Shown in pieces: positions 15,161-24,669 of a stretch of DNA of 64,000 nt. This DNA is from an uncultured Bacteroidota bacterium (lineage in GTDB: Bacteria > Bacteroidota > Bacteroidia > Bacteroidales > P3). The stretch's first letter is position 1; each line of letters starts with the position of its first letter. The stretch spans positions 62,001 to 126,000 of the forward strand of contig CACYPU010000001.1 of the NCBI GenBank assembly GCA_902776365.1. Direction: 5' to 3'. Made by a program: the position numbers and the translations under genes. A model generated the notes under the pieces. The model was not told the DNA's origin and ran no database searches. It worked only from the letters and a program-made list of their open reading frames with translations.

Positions 15161-18100
15161 ATGTACAGCATCCAAAATCACCCCATTCTGGACATCCCGC
15201 AGAGCGAGGAGGTCGAGTTTCTCTTTGAAGGCAAACCTGTGAAGGGCCGTAAGGGCTATACCATCGCTAAAGCACTGCACGAGGCGGGATTCCCGGTGCA
15301 TAGCCATTCGTTGGCGGGCCGCAATCGCTCTCTGGAATGTGGCATTGGCAAGTGCGGCGCTTGCGAGATGCTGGTCGATGGCCGTGTGCGTCGTATCTGT
15401 ATCACTGCCGTGGACGGCGTCCGTGAGGTGCGTTCCATCACCCATGAAGCTGACCTTCCGGGTGTTACCTTCGAACCGCCTGCCCGTCCGCAGGAGTCGG
15501 CCCAGACTGTGCAGGTCTATAAGACCCAGGTGGCCATCGTTGGCGCCGGTCCAGCGGGTCTTGCCTGCCGTGAGCAGTTGAACGCTTTCGGCATTGACAA
15601 CCTTGTCATTGACAGCAATCCGCGTATCGGCGGACAGTTCAATATGCAGACTCACCAGTTTTTCTTCTTCGAGAAAGAGAAAAAATATGGTGGTATGCGT
15701 GGTTTCGATATCGCCAAAACCCTTGCCGGCGACAATCATGACGGTATCCTGTTAAATACCACGGTGTGGGATATTTTGGAAGGACCGCGTGTGGCGGTGA
15801 AGAACTTCGTTACCGGACAGATGGCCTATATCGACGCTCAGTTCCTGGTGGTGGCCACGGGTGCCGTACCCTTCATGCCGGCCTTCGAGAACGACGACGT
15901 GCCCGGCGTCTACACCGCCGCTGTTTTCCAGAAGATGATGAACCAGGAGCATACCCTTCTCGGCAAGCGTGTTCTCACTGTGGGAGCCGGCAACATCGGC
16001 TACCTCACCTCCTACCAGGGCATGCAGGCTGGCGCCACCATCAAAGCCATTATCGAGGCCATGCCCCGCGAGGGAGGCTTCCCTGTGCAGGCCAACCGCG
16101 TGCGCCGCCTAGGTATCCCCATTATGACGGGCTACACCCTTGTCCGCGCCATCCCGAATGCCGACCACACAGGCATCACGGGTGCCGTCATCGCCAAGTG
16201 TGAGAAATTTAAGCCGATACCTGGCACCGAGCAGGTTATCGACGACATCGATATTATCAATATCTGCACTGGCCTCGTGCCCGACAACCAGTTGCTTACC
16301 AAGGGCAAGGAACTTTTCGGCCACCATGTCTACGGTGTTGGCGATGCCGTTCGCATCGGCGAAGGTACCAGCGCAGTGTTGCGTGGCAAGCAGTCGGCCT
16401 ACGAGATTGCCCAGGAACTCGGCATCCGCTACAACTATGACGAGTATCTCGACATCTCGCGTCAGTATATTGACTCGCAGCAGCATCCCATCCGTATCCT
16501 CGAGCGTCCCAACCTGCCCACTCCTGAGCGCATGGCTGCGAAACCCTTTGTACAACTCGATTGTCTCTATGGCTTTGCTTGCAATCCTTGCACCTTCAGT
16601 TGTCCGCAGGGGGCTATCAGCAAGCCTACTACCAGCAGTACTCCGACAGTGGACTATAACAAGTGCATTGGCTGCATGGCGTGTGTGAACCACTGCCCCG
16701 GCTTGGCCATCTTTGGATACGATATGGCCAAGAACATCTGTTTTCTGCCCATCGAATACGCCGTCGAGGAGGGTGCAGAGGTCTTCCTTGTCGACAACAA
16801 CGGCAAGAAGATTGGTGAAGGTAAGGTGGAAAAACTCCTCAAGAAGGACAACAAGACCAATGTGGCCCGCGTCTTCGTCGCCCAGGTCGATGGCCAGATG
16901 ACCGACATCAAGGGCTTCATCGTCAAAGATAAATATCCTGAAGCTCTCAGTCACTCAGTACCTCAGTCACTCAGCACCTCAGAGCCTACCTACATTTGCC
17001 ACTGTGAGGACATCACTGACGAGCAGATGCTCGCAGCCGTGGGTGACCGCAAATACATTTCGGTCGATGAACTCAAGCACATCACTCGTATGGGTATGGG
17101 CCCCTGCCGTGGAAAGCGTTGCATCGCCCGTGCTCGTGGCGTCCTCCGCGCTCATGGCATCGAACTCACCGGCGACGCCACGCCGCGTGCCCCGCTGAGC
17201 AATCAGGTGACGCTGGGCGACGTATATACCGAAGGCCGCAAGGAAGTGTATCTCTTCCCGAAAGGCAACGACGTGCAGCACGAGGAAGTCAAAGTCTTCA
17301 TCGCCGGCGGTGGTATCGCTGGTAGCGGCCTCTTCCGCTACTTCTCAGAGGCAGGCATGAATCCCGTGATGGTCAACTGGAGCCGTGGTGCCTCCTGGCG
17401 CAACATCGGCGGCGGCCGTCCGGCTTTCTCGAATCCCGACATCGCCGACATTGCGCAGCACAGCCACGAAATCTTCAAGAGTATCCAAAAAGTACACAAT
17501 ATCAACTATAAACCTACGCACTACGTCAACCTTGTGCACGACGAAGCCACCTACAAGGCCCTCGATGCCAGCCGTGCTTGGAGTGATGCTTACATGATTG
17601 ACCGCAAGGACTTCAAGAAGGAGATATCGCCGCTGTGGGACGACACCCGAGACACTTACTCCCATGCCCTCATCACCCGCGACTGCTGGCAAGCCACTCC
17701 GGGCCGCGTCATCGACTACATCCGAGGTATCGGTGTCTCGCTCGGCGGCCGCTACTATGAGGACACCGAGTTGCTCAGTGTTTGGCGCAAGGACGACAAG
17801 GTTGTCGCTCTTGTGCGCAATCACGAAGGCAAATATATTGAATACACCTGCGGCCACTTCGTCAATGCTATGGGTTGGGGTGCCGAAAGGTTCACCGATA
17901 TGCTGGGCATCGACACAGGTCTCTATCCTGTCAAGCATCAGGCATTTATCACACGTCGTCTGCCCATGATGGGACCCAATGGCGGCCCGCTCGACATGAT
18001 TATCGACCGTCGCCACTATAAGGGCTTCAGCGCTGTCTACGGCCAGCAGTTTGAACACACTGGTCAGATTATCGGCTGTGCCAGCCCCGACACCGATGCC

Positions 18101-18412
18101 TACGAGACTCGCCAGAATATCAAGTACAATTCCAAGGAATTCCTCGAGATTGTCAGTCAGGTGTTTGCCGAGTGGCTGCCGGGCCTCAAGGAAGTTAGTT
18201 TCCTTGCCTGCTGGGCCGGCCGTTACACCGAGCCGCGCTACATTGTTGACCCCGAAGTGGGTCTCCTTACAGGTCTTCGCGGTCACGGATTCATGTTGGG
18301 TCAATACCTTGCCAAGCTCTATGTCGACAAGTACCTCGGCCGTGAGGTTCCGGGCTACATGAAAGACTTGGCGCTGAGTGGACACGGTCTGAGTGAGAAT
18401 GCATTCAAATAG
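15161..18412 (+). CDS. Fused three-part FAD/iron-sulfur dehydrogenase (HcnABC / opine-hydroxyproline dehydrogenase-like)
   Basis: This 1083-residue protein joins parts that are usually separate subunits. Residues about 15-100 are a Fer2-type [2Fe-2S] domain (ECGIGKCGACEMLVDG). About 120-470 is a pyridine-nucleotide-disulfide oxidoreductase fold (VAIVGAGPAGLACREQ). Next come a ferredoxin segment (CNPCTFSCPQGAI, KCIGCMACVNHCPGLAI), a BFD-like [2Fe-2S] segment (CHCEDITDEQM, MGPCRGKRC), and from about 710 a second FAD DAO-type oxidoreductase (VFIAGGGIAGSGLFRYF). This matches the HcnA-HcnB-HcnC order of dye-linked amino-acid dehydrogenases such as opine or D-hydroxyproline dehydrogenase. The substrate is unknown. 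A repeat-encoded linker, LSHSVPQSLSTSE, precedes the BFD part. Confidence 0.82.
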   Translation: MYSIQNHPILDIPQSEEVEFLFEGKPVKGRKGYTIAKALHEAGFPVHSHSLAGRNRSLECGIGKCGACEMLVDGRVRRICITAVDGVREVRSITHEADLPGVTFEPPARPQESAQTVQVYKTQVAIVGAGPAGLACREQLNAFGIDNLVIDSNPRIGGQFNMQTHQFFFFEKEKKYGGMRGFDIAKTLAGDNHDGILLNTTVWDILEGPRVAVKNFVTGQMAYIDAQFLVVATGAVPFMPAFENDDVPGVYTAAVFQKMMNQEHTLLGKRVLTVGAGNIGYLTSYQGMQAGATIKAIIEAMPREGGFPVQANRVRRLGIPIMTGYTLVRAIPNADHTGITGAVIAKCEKFKPIPGTEQVIDDIDIINICTGLVPDNQLLTKGKELFGHHVYGVGDAVRIGEGTSAVLRGKQSAYEIAQELGIRYNYDEYLDISRQYIDSQQHPIRILERPNLPTPERMAAKPFVQLDCLYGFACNPCTFSCPQGAISKPTTSSTPTVDYNKCIGCMACVNHCPGLAIFGYDMAKNICFLPIEYAVEEGAEVFLVDNNGKKIGEGKVEKLLKKDNKTNVARVFVAQVDGQMTDIKGFIVKDKYPEALSHSVPQSLSTSEPTYICHCEDITDEQMLAAVGDRKYISVDELKHITRMGMGPCRGKRCIARARGVLRAHGIELTGDATPRAPLSNQVTLGDVYTEGRKEVYLFPKGNDVQHEEVKVFIAGGGIAGSGLFRYFSEAGMNPVMVNWSRGASWRNIGGGRPAFSNPDIADIAQHSHEIFKSIQKVHNINYKPTHYVNLVHDEATYKALDASRAWSDAYMIDRKDFKKEISPLWDDTRDTYSHALITRDCWQATPGRVIDYIRGIGVSLGGRYYEDTELLSVWRKDDKVVALVRNHEGKYIEYTCGHFVNAMGWGAERFTDMLGIDTGLYPVKHQAFITRRLPMMGPNGGPLDMIIDRRHYKGFSAVYGQQFEHTGQIIGCASPDTDAYETRQNIKYNSKEFLEIVSQVFAEWLPGLKEVSFLACWAGRYTEPRYIVDPEVGLLTGLRGHGFMLGQYLAKLYVDKYLGREVPGYMKDLALSGHGLSENAFK

Positions 18413-18447
18413 TTAATAGATAAAAAGATAAAAGATAATAGTTAATA
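18413..18447. repeat. GATAAAAGATA / TTAATAG short repeats
   Basis: The spacer between the flavoprotein and the DUF5686 gene is built from TTAATAGATAAAAAGATAAAAGATAATAG-type units. No gene is present. Confidence 0.6.
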
Positions 18448-21075
18448 GTGAGGAGAGAAAAGTTAAGAGTGAAGGATAGGCTGGCGCGGCTGGTTTGCGT
18501 CAGTTTATTCTTCATTTTTTCACCTCTCACCTTTCACCTTTCACCTTGTTGGGCGCAGAGTCCGACGACGGCAGTGAAAGGGAAGGTGGTGGATGCGGAA
18601 ACCAACGAGCCGATACCGTTTGTGCAGATAGTCTTTGACGGAACCACGGTGGGGACGGAGACGGACATGGACGGCAAGTTCAGCATCAGCAATGAACAGG
18701 GCTATACAACGGTGAGTTTCCGGATGATGGGCTATGAACCGCAGAAACTGAAGTTGGAGCGAGGCAAGACGAAGAAAAGGGTGACCGTGAAGCTGGTGCC
18801 GAAGGGACAGACGTTGAAGACGGTGGAGGTGACGGCGAAGAAGGGTGATGGAAGGTATTCTCGAAGGCACAATCCTGCGGTGGATTTGGTGGAGAAGGTG
18901 ATAGCGAAAAAGGAAGAGAACCGCCTGGACGGAGCACCGCGGTGGCGGAGAGATGTCTATGAGCGTCTCTCGATGTCGCTCGACGATTTCGACCCCGATT
19001 TCGAGAACAGTTGTCTATGGCGCAAGTTGGATTTCTTGGAGAAATATATCGACGAGACGGAGTTCGACGCGACGCCGATACTGGTGATTTCGATGCGAGA
19101 ATATTTGGCAGAGGAGAGCTATCGACAGAAGCCGAGCCAACGGCGGCGTCTGCTGACGGGCAAGAGGATGGAGGGACTCGACGAGGTGTTGAGTGATGAG
19201 GGTATGGATGCCAATCTGGAGGCAATGTTCATGCCGGTGGATATCTATGACGGCGATATCGAGTTGATGCTGAATCATTTTGTAAGTCCCTTGTCTCCAT
19301 TGCTGGCGGTGGCCTACTATAAATATTATATCACCGATACCACTTTCGTGAACGGTCAGAAGTGCGTGGAACTGAGCTTTGTGCCTGCGAATGAGCAGAG
19401 CTATGGCTTCACGGGTCGCATGTATGTCTCCTTGGATGCAGACAGCACTTTTGCGTTGACGAAATATGTGCTGACGGTGTCGCCGAAGGTGAATCTGAAC
19501 TTTGTGCGTGACCTTTCAATTGTGCAGAGCTTTGAAAAGGACAGCGTGACGGGTCGCTATTTACCATATAGATGCGACACTTACGGCCGCATGTATATTT
19601 CGAAGCACATACAGGAATTGTATGTGCATCAGATGCGGGTGTACACGAATTATGACCTGAGTGACACTGCGCAGTTGCTGCCCGACAGCCTTTTCTCGGC
19701 CTTCGAGCACGAGGTGGCGCTGCCGAGGGAGAAAATGAAGCGTTATAAAAGCGAATTCAACGCCTTGCGCCCGGTGAAGCTTAGTGCGAAGGAAACAGTG
19801 CTGGATAGCATGTGGATTGAGTTGGGTAGGTTGCCGGAGTTTCAGTTTTTGAAGCGCTCGGCAGAGGTGATTGCTAGTGGATATATCCCGACGGCGAAGG
19901 AACGCAAGGAGAGCCGTTTTGACTTTGGCCCAGTGTTCAATTTTCTCAGCTATAATCATGAAGAGGGCTGGCGAGTGAGAGTGGGTGGCATGACCACTGC
20001 CAAACTCAATCCCCGGCATTTCTGGGAGGGTTATCTGGCATACGGATTCCGTGACCAACGGCCGAAGTTCAGTTCCACCTATACCTATACTTTCGACGAT
20101 AAGGTACGCCATTCGCACGAAGGACCTTACAGCAGTCTAAGCCTTATGGCGGGTTATGAGTTGGAAGCTCCTGGTCAGGCATACGACAACTTCGACCGCG
20201 ACAACATTATGTCGTCGTCGGACAGAGAGATGAACGTGCAGTATGTAGCGCAGGCGCTGCTGCGGTTACGCAAGGAGTGGCGGAGCCATTTGCGTTTCGA
20301 TACTTGGGTGGCAGCTCGACGCTATGAACCTGCGGGTACGTTGCAGTACCTTCAGTATCAGGAAGACGGCACGTTGCGAGAAGTGGACTTCTTTACGGAG
20401 GCAGAATGGAAGGGTAGCCTAAGTTTTACGCCCAATTTCACGTCGGGTACGCGAAGGCGTGAGACGCAGTCATCATTGCGGCGCGACGCTCCCACCATAA
20501 GCCTCAGTCACACGGTGTCGCTCATCGACGGTGTCACACTCTTCCACCGCACGGATTTCTCGGCGGAGAAACGATTCTGGCTATCTTCCTTCGGACATAT
20601 CGACGCCAAACTTGTCTCGGGCGTGGTGTGGAATCGGGCTCCTTATCCGCGGTTGTATATTCCGAGCGGAAACATGGGCCTTTTCATTTCCTCATCGGCC
20701 TTCAACACAATGAAACCGATGGAATTCATTATGGACCAGTGGGTGGCATTTTTCGCCACTTACCACCTGAAAGGCTGGATATTGAACCGTATACCCCTTA
20801 TCAACAGTTTGCGTCTCCGCGAGGTGGTAGGGTTCAATATTCTCTATGGGGGTCTTTCTACCAAAAACGACCCGATGAACGATCCTGTGGGTCTTTACCG
20901 ATTCCCCACCGACACCAAACCTTTCGGGACGACTCCCTACATGGAATACAGTATCGGCATCGAGAATATTTTAAAGTTTCTGCGAGTGGACTATGTGCGC
21001 CGTCTGAGTTACTTGGATAACCTCGCTCCCGATGACCGCTGGTTTATTCGTATCGACCTCAAATTCCAGTTGTAA
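18448..21075 (+). CDS. DUF5686 / carboxypeptidase-regulatory-like outer-membrane protein
   Basis: The 875-residue protein starts at GTG. A basic N-region leads to a hydrophobic core (VCVSLFFIFSPLTFHLSPCWAQ) partly encoded by a TTTCACC repeat. Residues about 40-125 form a carboxypeptidase-D regulatory-like domain (VKGKVVDAETNEPIPFVQIVFDGT, TVSFRMMGYEPQKLKL). A long DUF5686 region with beta-barrel-like strands follows and ends WFIRIDLKFQL. Family members lie in the Bacteroidetes outer membrane; their role is unknown. The GTG start is chosen because no ATG gives a complete signal peptide. The next gene begins 16 bases downstream. Confidence 0.8.
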   Translation: MRREKLRVKDRLARLVCVSLFFIFSPLTFHLSPCWAQSPTTAVKGKVVDAETNEPIPFVQIVFDGTTVGTETDMDGKFSISNEQGYTTVSFRMMGYEPQKLKLERGKTKKRVTVKLVPKGQTLKTVEVTAKKGDGRYSRRHNPAVDLVEKVIAKKEENRLDGAPRWRRDVYERLSMSLDDFDPDFENSCLWRKLDFLEKYIDETEFDATPILVISMREYLAEESYRQKPSQRRRLLTGKRMEGLDEVLSDEGMDANLEAMFMPVDIYDGDIELMLNHFVSPLSPLLAVAYYKYYITDTTFVNGQKCVELSFVPANEQSYGFTGRMYVSLDADSTFALTKYVLTVSPKVNLNFVRDLSIVQSFEKDSVTGRYLPYRCDTYGRMYISKHIQELYVHQMRVYTNYDLSDTAQLLPDSLFSAFEHEVALPREKMKRYKSEFNALRPVKLSAKETVLDSMWIELGRLPEFQFLKRSAEVIASGYIPTAKERKESRFDFGPVFNFLSYNHEEGWRVRVGGMTTAKLNPRHFWEGYLAYGFRDQRPKFSSTYTYTFDDKVRHSHEGPYSSLSLMAGYELEAPGQAYDNFDRDNIMSSSDREMNVQYVAQALLRLRKEWRSHLRFDTWVAARRYEPAGTLQYLQYQEDGTLREVDFFTEAEWKGSLSFTPNFTSGTRRRETQSSLRRDAPTISLSHTVSLIDGVTLFHRTDFSAEKRFWLSSFGHIDAKLVSGVVWNRAPYPRLYIPSGNMGLFISSSAFNTMKPMEFIMDQWVAFFATYHLKGWILNRIPLINSLRLREVVGFNILYGGLSTKNDPMNDPVGLYRFPTDTKPFGTTPYMEYSIGIENILKFLRVDYVRRLSYLDNLAPDDRWFIRIDLKFQL

Positions 21076-21091
21076 ACAAAAAAGAAATAGT

Positions 21092-21793
21092 ATGAAAAAG
21101 GCTCTTTTTCTTGTTGCGATAATATCATTTTTCAATTTTCAATTTTCAACTTCCCAAGCTCAAACGGATGTTTGGGGCGATGACAATGACCATCCGCAAT
21201 ATGTCAGTTGGGGAGTGATGGGAGGACCTAATATTTCGTCGTTTGTGATGCGTGTGGACCCCTTGTTGCGTGATACCCTCATTATGGATTCCGTCCTCAG
21301 CGCCACGCCCGCTGTCGGTTTCGATATGGGAGGCTTTTTCGAGTACCATATTACGCGCACATGGAGTGTTCAGTTGAACGGTCGTGTGGGGATGGACCGT
21401 GCTACGCTCCGCTACTCGGACCATCGTAACCACATGCTCACACTTGGTGCCGATTTTTCGCTGCCGGTGATTTACCGCACTCCGCTTTCAACGGGACATC
21501 TCATCTTTTCGATGGCTCCTTTCTGCCATTTTGTCTTCTACTCCCATGTCGATGAGGGTATCAACCTCTACCGTCGACAAATCTATACAGACCCCGTCAC
21601 GGGTAAAGACCGTTTCGCCTTGAGCGACATCCATGCAGGTATAGCCTTGGCGGTGGGGTATGAGTTTGAGAATAATTGGCAGGTGCAACTGGATGCCAGG
21701 ATGGGTATTACGGACATCCTCAATCTGGAGACTCCAGGCACATACGTCTATCCCTACAAAGTCTCGCTATTGGTGGGGTATCATTTCCAGTAA
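21092..21793 (+). CDS. Small secreted outer-membrane beta-barrel protein
   Basis: The true start is ATG 21092 (MKKALFLVAIISFFNFQF); upstream codons belong to the preceding gene. The product is 233 residues. Its signal-peptide core FFNFQFSTSQAQ is encoded by the TTTTCAATT repeat. The mature part has porin-like strands (SWGVMGGPNISSFVM, WSVQLNGRVGMDRATL, LTLGADFSLPVIYRT, NWQVQLDARMGITDI) and ends VSLLVGYHFQ with the terminal aromatic expected of a barrel substrate of the BAM complex. Function is unknown. It probably shares a transcript with the DUF5686 gene and abuts the convergent msrC gene without a gap. Confidence 0.75.
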   Translation: MKKALFLVAIISFFNFQFSTSQAQTDVWGDDNDHPQYVSWGVMGGPNISSFVMRVDPLLRDTLIMDSVLSATPAVGFDMGGFFEYHITRTWSVQLNGRVGMDRATLRYSDHRNHMLTLGADFSLPVIYRTPLSTGHLIFSMAPFCHFVFYSHVDEGINLYRRQIYTDPVTGKDRFALSDIHAGIALAVGYEFENNWQVQLDARMGITDILNLETPGTYVYPYKVSLLVGYHFQ

Positions 21794-22300
21794 TTAGGGG
21801 ATGAATTTTACGACTTCCTCCAGCCATCGGGCATCGGTGTCGTCGAAGGTGTTGAGCTTGCGACTGTCGATGTCGAGCACTGCAATGATTTCATCTCCTT
21901 GGGAAACGGGGACGACAATCTCGCTGCGGCTTTCGCTGCTGCAGGCGATATGACCGGGAAATTTCTCAACGTCTGGAACCACCACGGTACGCCGTTCTTT
22001 CCATGCTGTACCGCAGACACCGCGGCCGTAGGCGATACGAACGCAGGCTATGGGGCCCTGGAAAGGCCCTAAAATCAAAGTGGCTGAGTGCCTGGGTGTC
22101 TGAGTGACAGAGTGGCCAGATGACTCAGGCACTTTGTCTCTTAGATACACTGTCACTCTATAGAAGCCTGTCCACCAGAAACCAAATTCCTGATGCAGCA
22201 ATGCGCTGACATTGGCCATCTTGGCGATGATGTCGTTTTCGCCTTCGCAGAGAGCTTTCACTTGCGGTAGCAGGGAGATGTATTTCTCTTCTTTCGTCAT
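21794..22300 (-). CDS. msrC: Free methionine-(R)-sulfoxide reductase, GAF domain
   Basis: From ATG at 22300 the protein has 168 residues and the fRMsr GAF fold: NVSALLHQEFGFWWTGFY, LGPFQGPIACVRI, GRGVCGTAW and GHIACSSESRSEIVVPV. The three redox cysteines are C86, C96 and C120, with the family spacing. The enzyme reduces free Met-R-sulfoxide using thioredoxin. Compared with E. coli, about 20 extra residues (VPESSGHSVTQTPRHSAT) lie just before LGPFQG. Their codons belong to the ACTCAGTCACTC repeat family also found at 16,945 and 35,960. A longer ORF reading back into the fucosidase gene is not a plausible start. Confidence 0.88.
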   Translation of the reverse strand: MTKEEKYISLLPQVKALCEGENDIIAKMANVSALLHQEFGFWWTGFYRVTVYLRDKVPESSGHSVTQTPRHSATLILGPFQGPIACVRIAYGRGVCGTAWKERRTVVVPDVEKFPGHIACSSESRSEIVVPVSQGDEIIAVLDIDSRKLNTFDDTDARWLEEVVKFIP

Positions 22301-22311
22301 CTTTGTAGTTC

Positions 22312-23613
22312 TTACTTCTTGTTTTTTAGTTCTTTGACGGTGGCGTAGGGTGCCTCGTCGGTGAGGGTGATGGCATACTGGTGTTTGCCGTCCTTGCTCT
22401 GTGTGTATCGGACGTTGCCCTCGCAGTAAGGATATAGCGGGCGGGTACCATAGATGGCATGACCATTCTTTTTCAACCATTTACCCATCTCTTCCATGCG
22501 CTGCAGCGCTTCTGCGGGCAGGTTGCCGTCGGCGTCGGGACCCACGTTGAGCAGCAGGTTGCCGCCTTTGGCTACTACGTCGCAGAGCATATGTATGAGG
22601 GTTTTGACGCTTTTGTAGTTGTCGTTGGGGACGTAGCTCCAGCTGTCGCCCATGGTCATGCAGGTCTCCCAAGGGTAGGGGAGGAGGGTGTCGGGCACTT
22701 GCTTCTCGGGAGTGCGGTAGTTCTCATAGCGTCCGCCGACGCTGCGGTCGACGATAATCATCTGTGGGTTGTTCTCGCGTGCCATGGTGGCGATACGTTC
22801 CATGTCGATGTCCTGCACCTGTCCGCTGCAGCCGAGCCAGGGGCGAGTCTCGTCGTTGACGCTCCACTCCGGACGTATCCATCCGCCGTCGAGCCACAGG
22901 ATGTCTATCGTGCCGTAGTTGTGTGTCAGTTCGTGGATTTGGTCGTAGGTGAAGTCGCAGAAACGCTGCCAGCGGCGGAAATGGTCGTTGATGGAGTAGT
23001 TGACGTTGCGGTCGGGCGTGGCCCATTCATGAGCCCAGTAGTCGTCGTTGTGCCAGTCGGGCTTGGAGAAGTATAGACCGGTCCAAAAACCGGCACCGCG
23101 GAAGGCATCGACCACGCCGCGAGTGAAGTCGGTCTTGGCTGGGCACTCCAACCCCATGCTGGTATAGTCGGTATAGCGGCTGTCGAACATGCAGAAGCCG
23201 TCATGGTGTTTGGTAGTGAAGACCACATATTTCATACCAGCCCCTTTGGCGGCGGCAGCCCAACCCTCGGGGTCGAAATGTCTGGGGTTGAATGTTTTGT
23301 TCAGCGCTTGGTAGGATTGCTTGTATTTGTAGTAATCCTCGCCGGAAGTGCCTTTGACGGGTCGTCCGTTCCCGTCGAGTTTCTCACGTGTAATCCAGGA
23401 TTCGTTGCAGATACTCCAACTCTCTACCACACCCCATTGTGCGTAGATTCCCCAGTGCATCATAAATCCGAACTTTAGGTCCTGCCACTCGTCGATGCGC
23501 TGCAGGATGGCCGGGTCGCTCTCAGGGATGCTGTCGTGCTGGGCGTGAGTGAAATTGAAAAATGAAAAATGAAAATTGAAAATTAATGCTGACGCAAACA
23601 GTATCTTTTTCAT
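22312..23613 (-). CDS. Secreted alpha-L-fucosidase, glycoside hydrolase family 29
   Basis: The 433-residue protein has GH29 landmarks: FGFMMHWGIYAQWGVVESW, YVVFTTKHHDGFCMFDS, the nucleophile aspartate in DILWLDGGW (near residue 242), MTMGDSWSYVPNDNYKS and GGNLLLNVGPDADGNLP. It would release alpha-linked fucose from host or plant glycans in the periplasm or at the surface. Its signal peptide (LIFNFHFSFFNFTHAQ) is almost wholly encoded by TTTTCAATT-type repeats. It lies 11 bases upstream of msrC. The C-terminus is short (ATVKELKNKK), without a carbohydrate-binding module. Confidence 0.93.
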   Translation of the reverse strand: MKKILFASALIFNFHFSFFNFTHAQHDSIPESDPAILQRIDEWQDLKFGFMMHWGIYAQWGVVESWSICNESWITREKLDGNGRPVKGTSGEDYYKYKQSYQALNKTFNPRHFDPEGWAAAAKGAGMKYVVFTTKHHDGFCMFDSRYTDYTSMGLECPAKTDFTRGVVDAFRGAGFWTGLYFSKPDWHNDDYWAHEWATPDRNVNYSINDHFRRWQRFCDFTYDQIHELTHNYGTIDILWLDGGWIRPEWSVNDETRPWLGCSGQVQDIDMERIATMARENNPQMIIVDRSVGGRYENYRTPEKQVPDTLLPYPWETCMTMGDSWSYVPNDNYKSVKTLIHMLCDVVAKGGNLLLNVGPDADGNLPAEALQRMEEMGKWLKKNGHAIYGTRPLYPYCEGNVRYTQSKDGKHQYAITLTDEAPYATVKELKNKK

Positions 23614-23661
23614 TGGAGTGATTTTTACTTGTTTAACGTAATGGAGGACATAATATTGTGT

Positions 23662-24648
23662 TTAGATGAAGAATAGGCAGACCCCGGCGACACTGATGAC
23701 AGCACCGAGGATTTCGCGCAGGGTCACTTTTTGATGGAAAAGCCATGCCGCTGGCGCAATGATGAGGACGGGGGTGAGGGCGAAGAGGGTTTGTGCAATG
23801 CCTGTGGAGGTGTATTGTGTGGCCAGCAGTGAGGCGCTGACGCCCACGAAAGGCCCAAATATTGTGGCACCCAGGAGACACCACATAGCCTTGCGGTCAC
23901 GGGCGGCGTGGTTGAGTTTCTGCCGCCAGTCTTTGTTGAATATCACCAGCAGGGCAAAGAAGCCCACAAGTCCTATAGAGGCGCGTATCATTGTGGCGGC
24001 AAAGGGCACGGAGAACTGTAGTGGCACCGGCAGCAACGCCCCGTCGGGTGCCGTCATCACATCCACTCCCGCTGCAGCAATAGCGTTATCATAGTGTTCA
24101 AGTCCCATTTTACTCAGCACCAGTCCGAATCCTTGGCAGATGCCCGCCATAGCCGCAAAGAACACTCCCCTTCGGGAAATTGAAAATCGAAAATTGAAAA
24201 ATGAAATTTTATTATCGGTTGGTTTGGATAGTATAGACAAGGCGATGCCGCTGAGCGTCACCACCATGCCGACGATGGCCAGCGGGCGCATGCTCTCGCC
24301 CAGGAGCAGCCGTCCGGTTAGTGCCGCTGTGGGTGCCGAGAGGGTCATGAAGAGTTGTCCGAAGCGAGAGCCGATATAGATATATCCTTGCATCAGACAG
24401 TAGTCGCCAATGACATAGCCCACCACGCCGGAGAGTGCTAGCCACAGCCAGGTGTCGCCGTCGGCATAGCGTGGCCAGGGTTGTCCCAGCAGCAGCCATA
24501 GTGTCAGGGCCAGCATGAGGAGCGACATGGTCATGCGCAGCGTGTTCAGTGGCAGCGAGCCCATGCGTTTCGACGCCACCTCGGCAAAGAGCGCCGTGGC
24601 GGTCCACGATACCGCTACTCCCAATGCTATAGTCTCACCAATGAACAT
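23662..24648 (-). CDS. EamA/DMT-family membrane transporter
   Basis: The 328-residue protein has ten predicted membrane segments in two EamA repeats: GETIALGVAVSWTATALFAE to SGIALSILS, then RRGVFFAAMAGICQGFGLVL to GAVISVAGVCLFFI. Such proteins export or exchange small metabolites; the substrate cannot be predicted. The loop between the two halves contains KISFFNFRFSIS, encoded by the TTTTCAATT repeat, an in-frame insertion at a tolerant site. It is read away from the YqaA gene, with a spacer of 21 bases between them. Confidence 0.85.
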   Translation of the reverse strand: MFIGETIALGVAVSWTATALFAEVASKRMGSLPLNTLRMTMSLLMLALTLWLLLGQPWPRYADGDTWLWLALSGVVGYVIGDYCLMQGYIYIGSRFGQLFMTLSAPTAALTGRLLLGESMRPLAIVGMVVTLSGIALSILSKPTDNKISFFNFRFSISRRGVFFAAMAGICQGFGLVLSKMGLEHYDNAIAAAGVDVMTAPDGALLPVPLQFSVPFAATMIRASIGLVGFFALLVIFNKDWRQKLNHAARDRKAMWCLLGATIFGPFVGVSASLLATQYTSTGIAQTLFALTPVLIIAPAAWLFHQKVTLREILGAVISVAGVCLFFI

Positions 24649-24669
24649 CTCTTCTAATGTGTGAATGTT

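Noticed and set aside
18448-21075. TonB-dependent receptor (SusC-like)
   Set aside because: The carboxypeptidase-like N-terminus is shared, but no plug domain or TonB box pattern is seen and the length and body fit DUF5686.
21794-22480. Long start for msrC at 22,480
   Set aside because: The extra 60 residues overlap the fucosidase gene and do not resemble GAF proteins; ATG 22300 gives the normal N-terminus.
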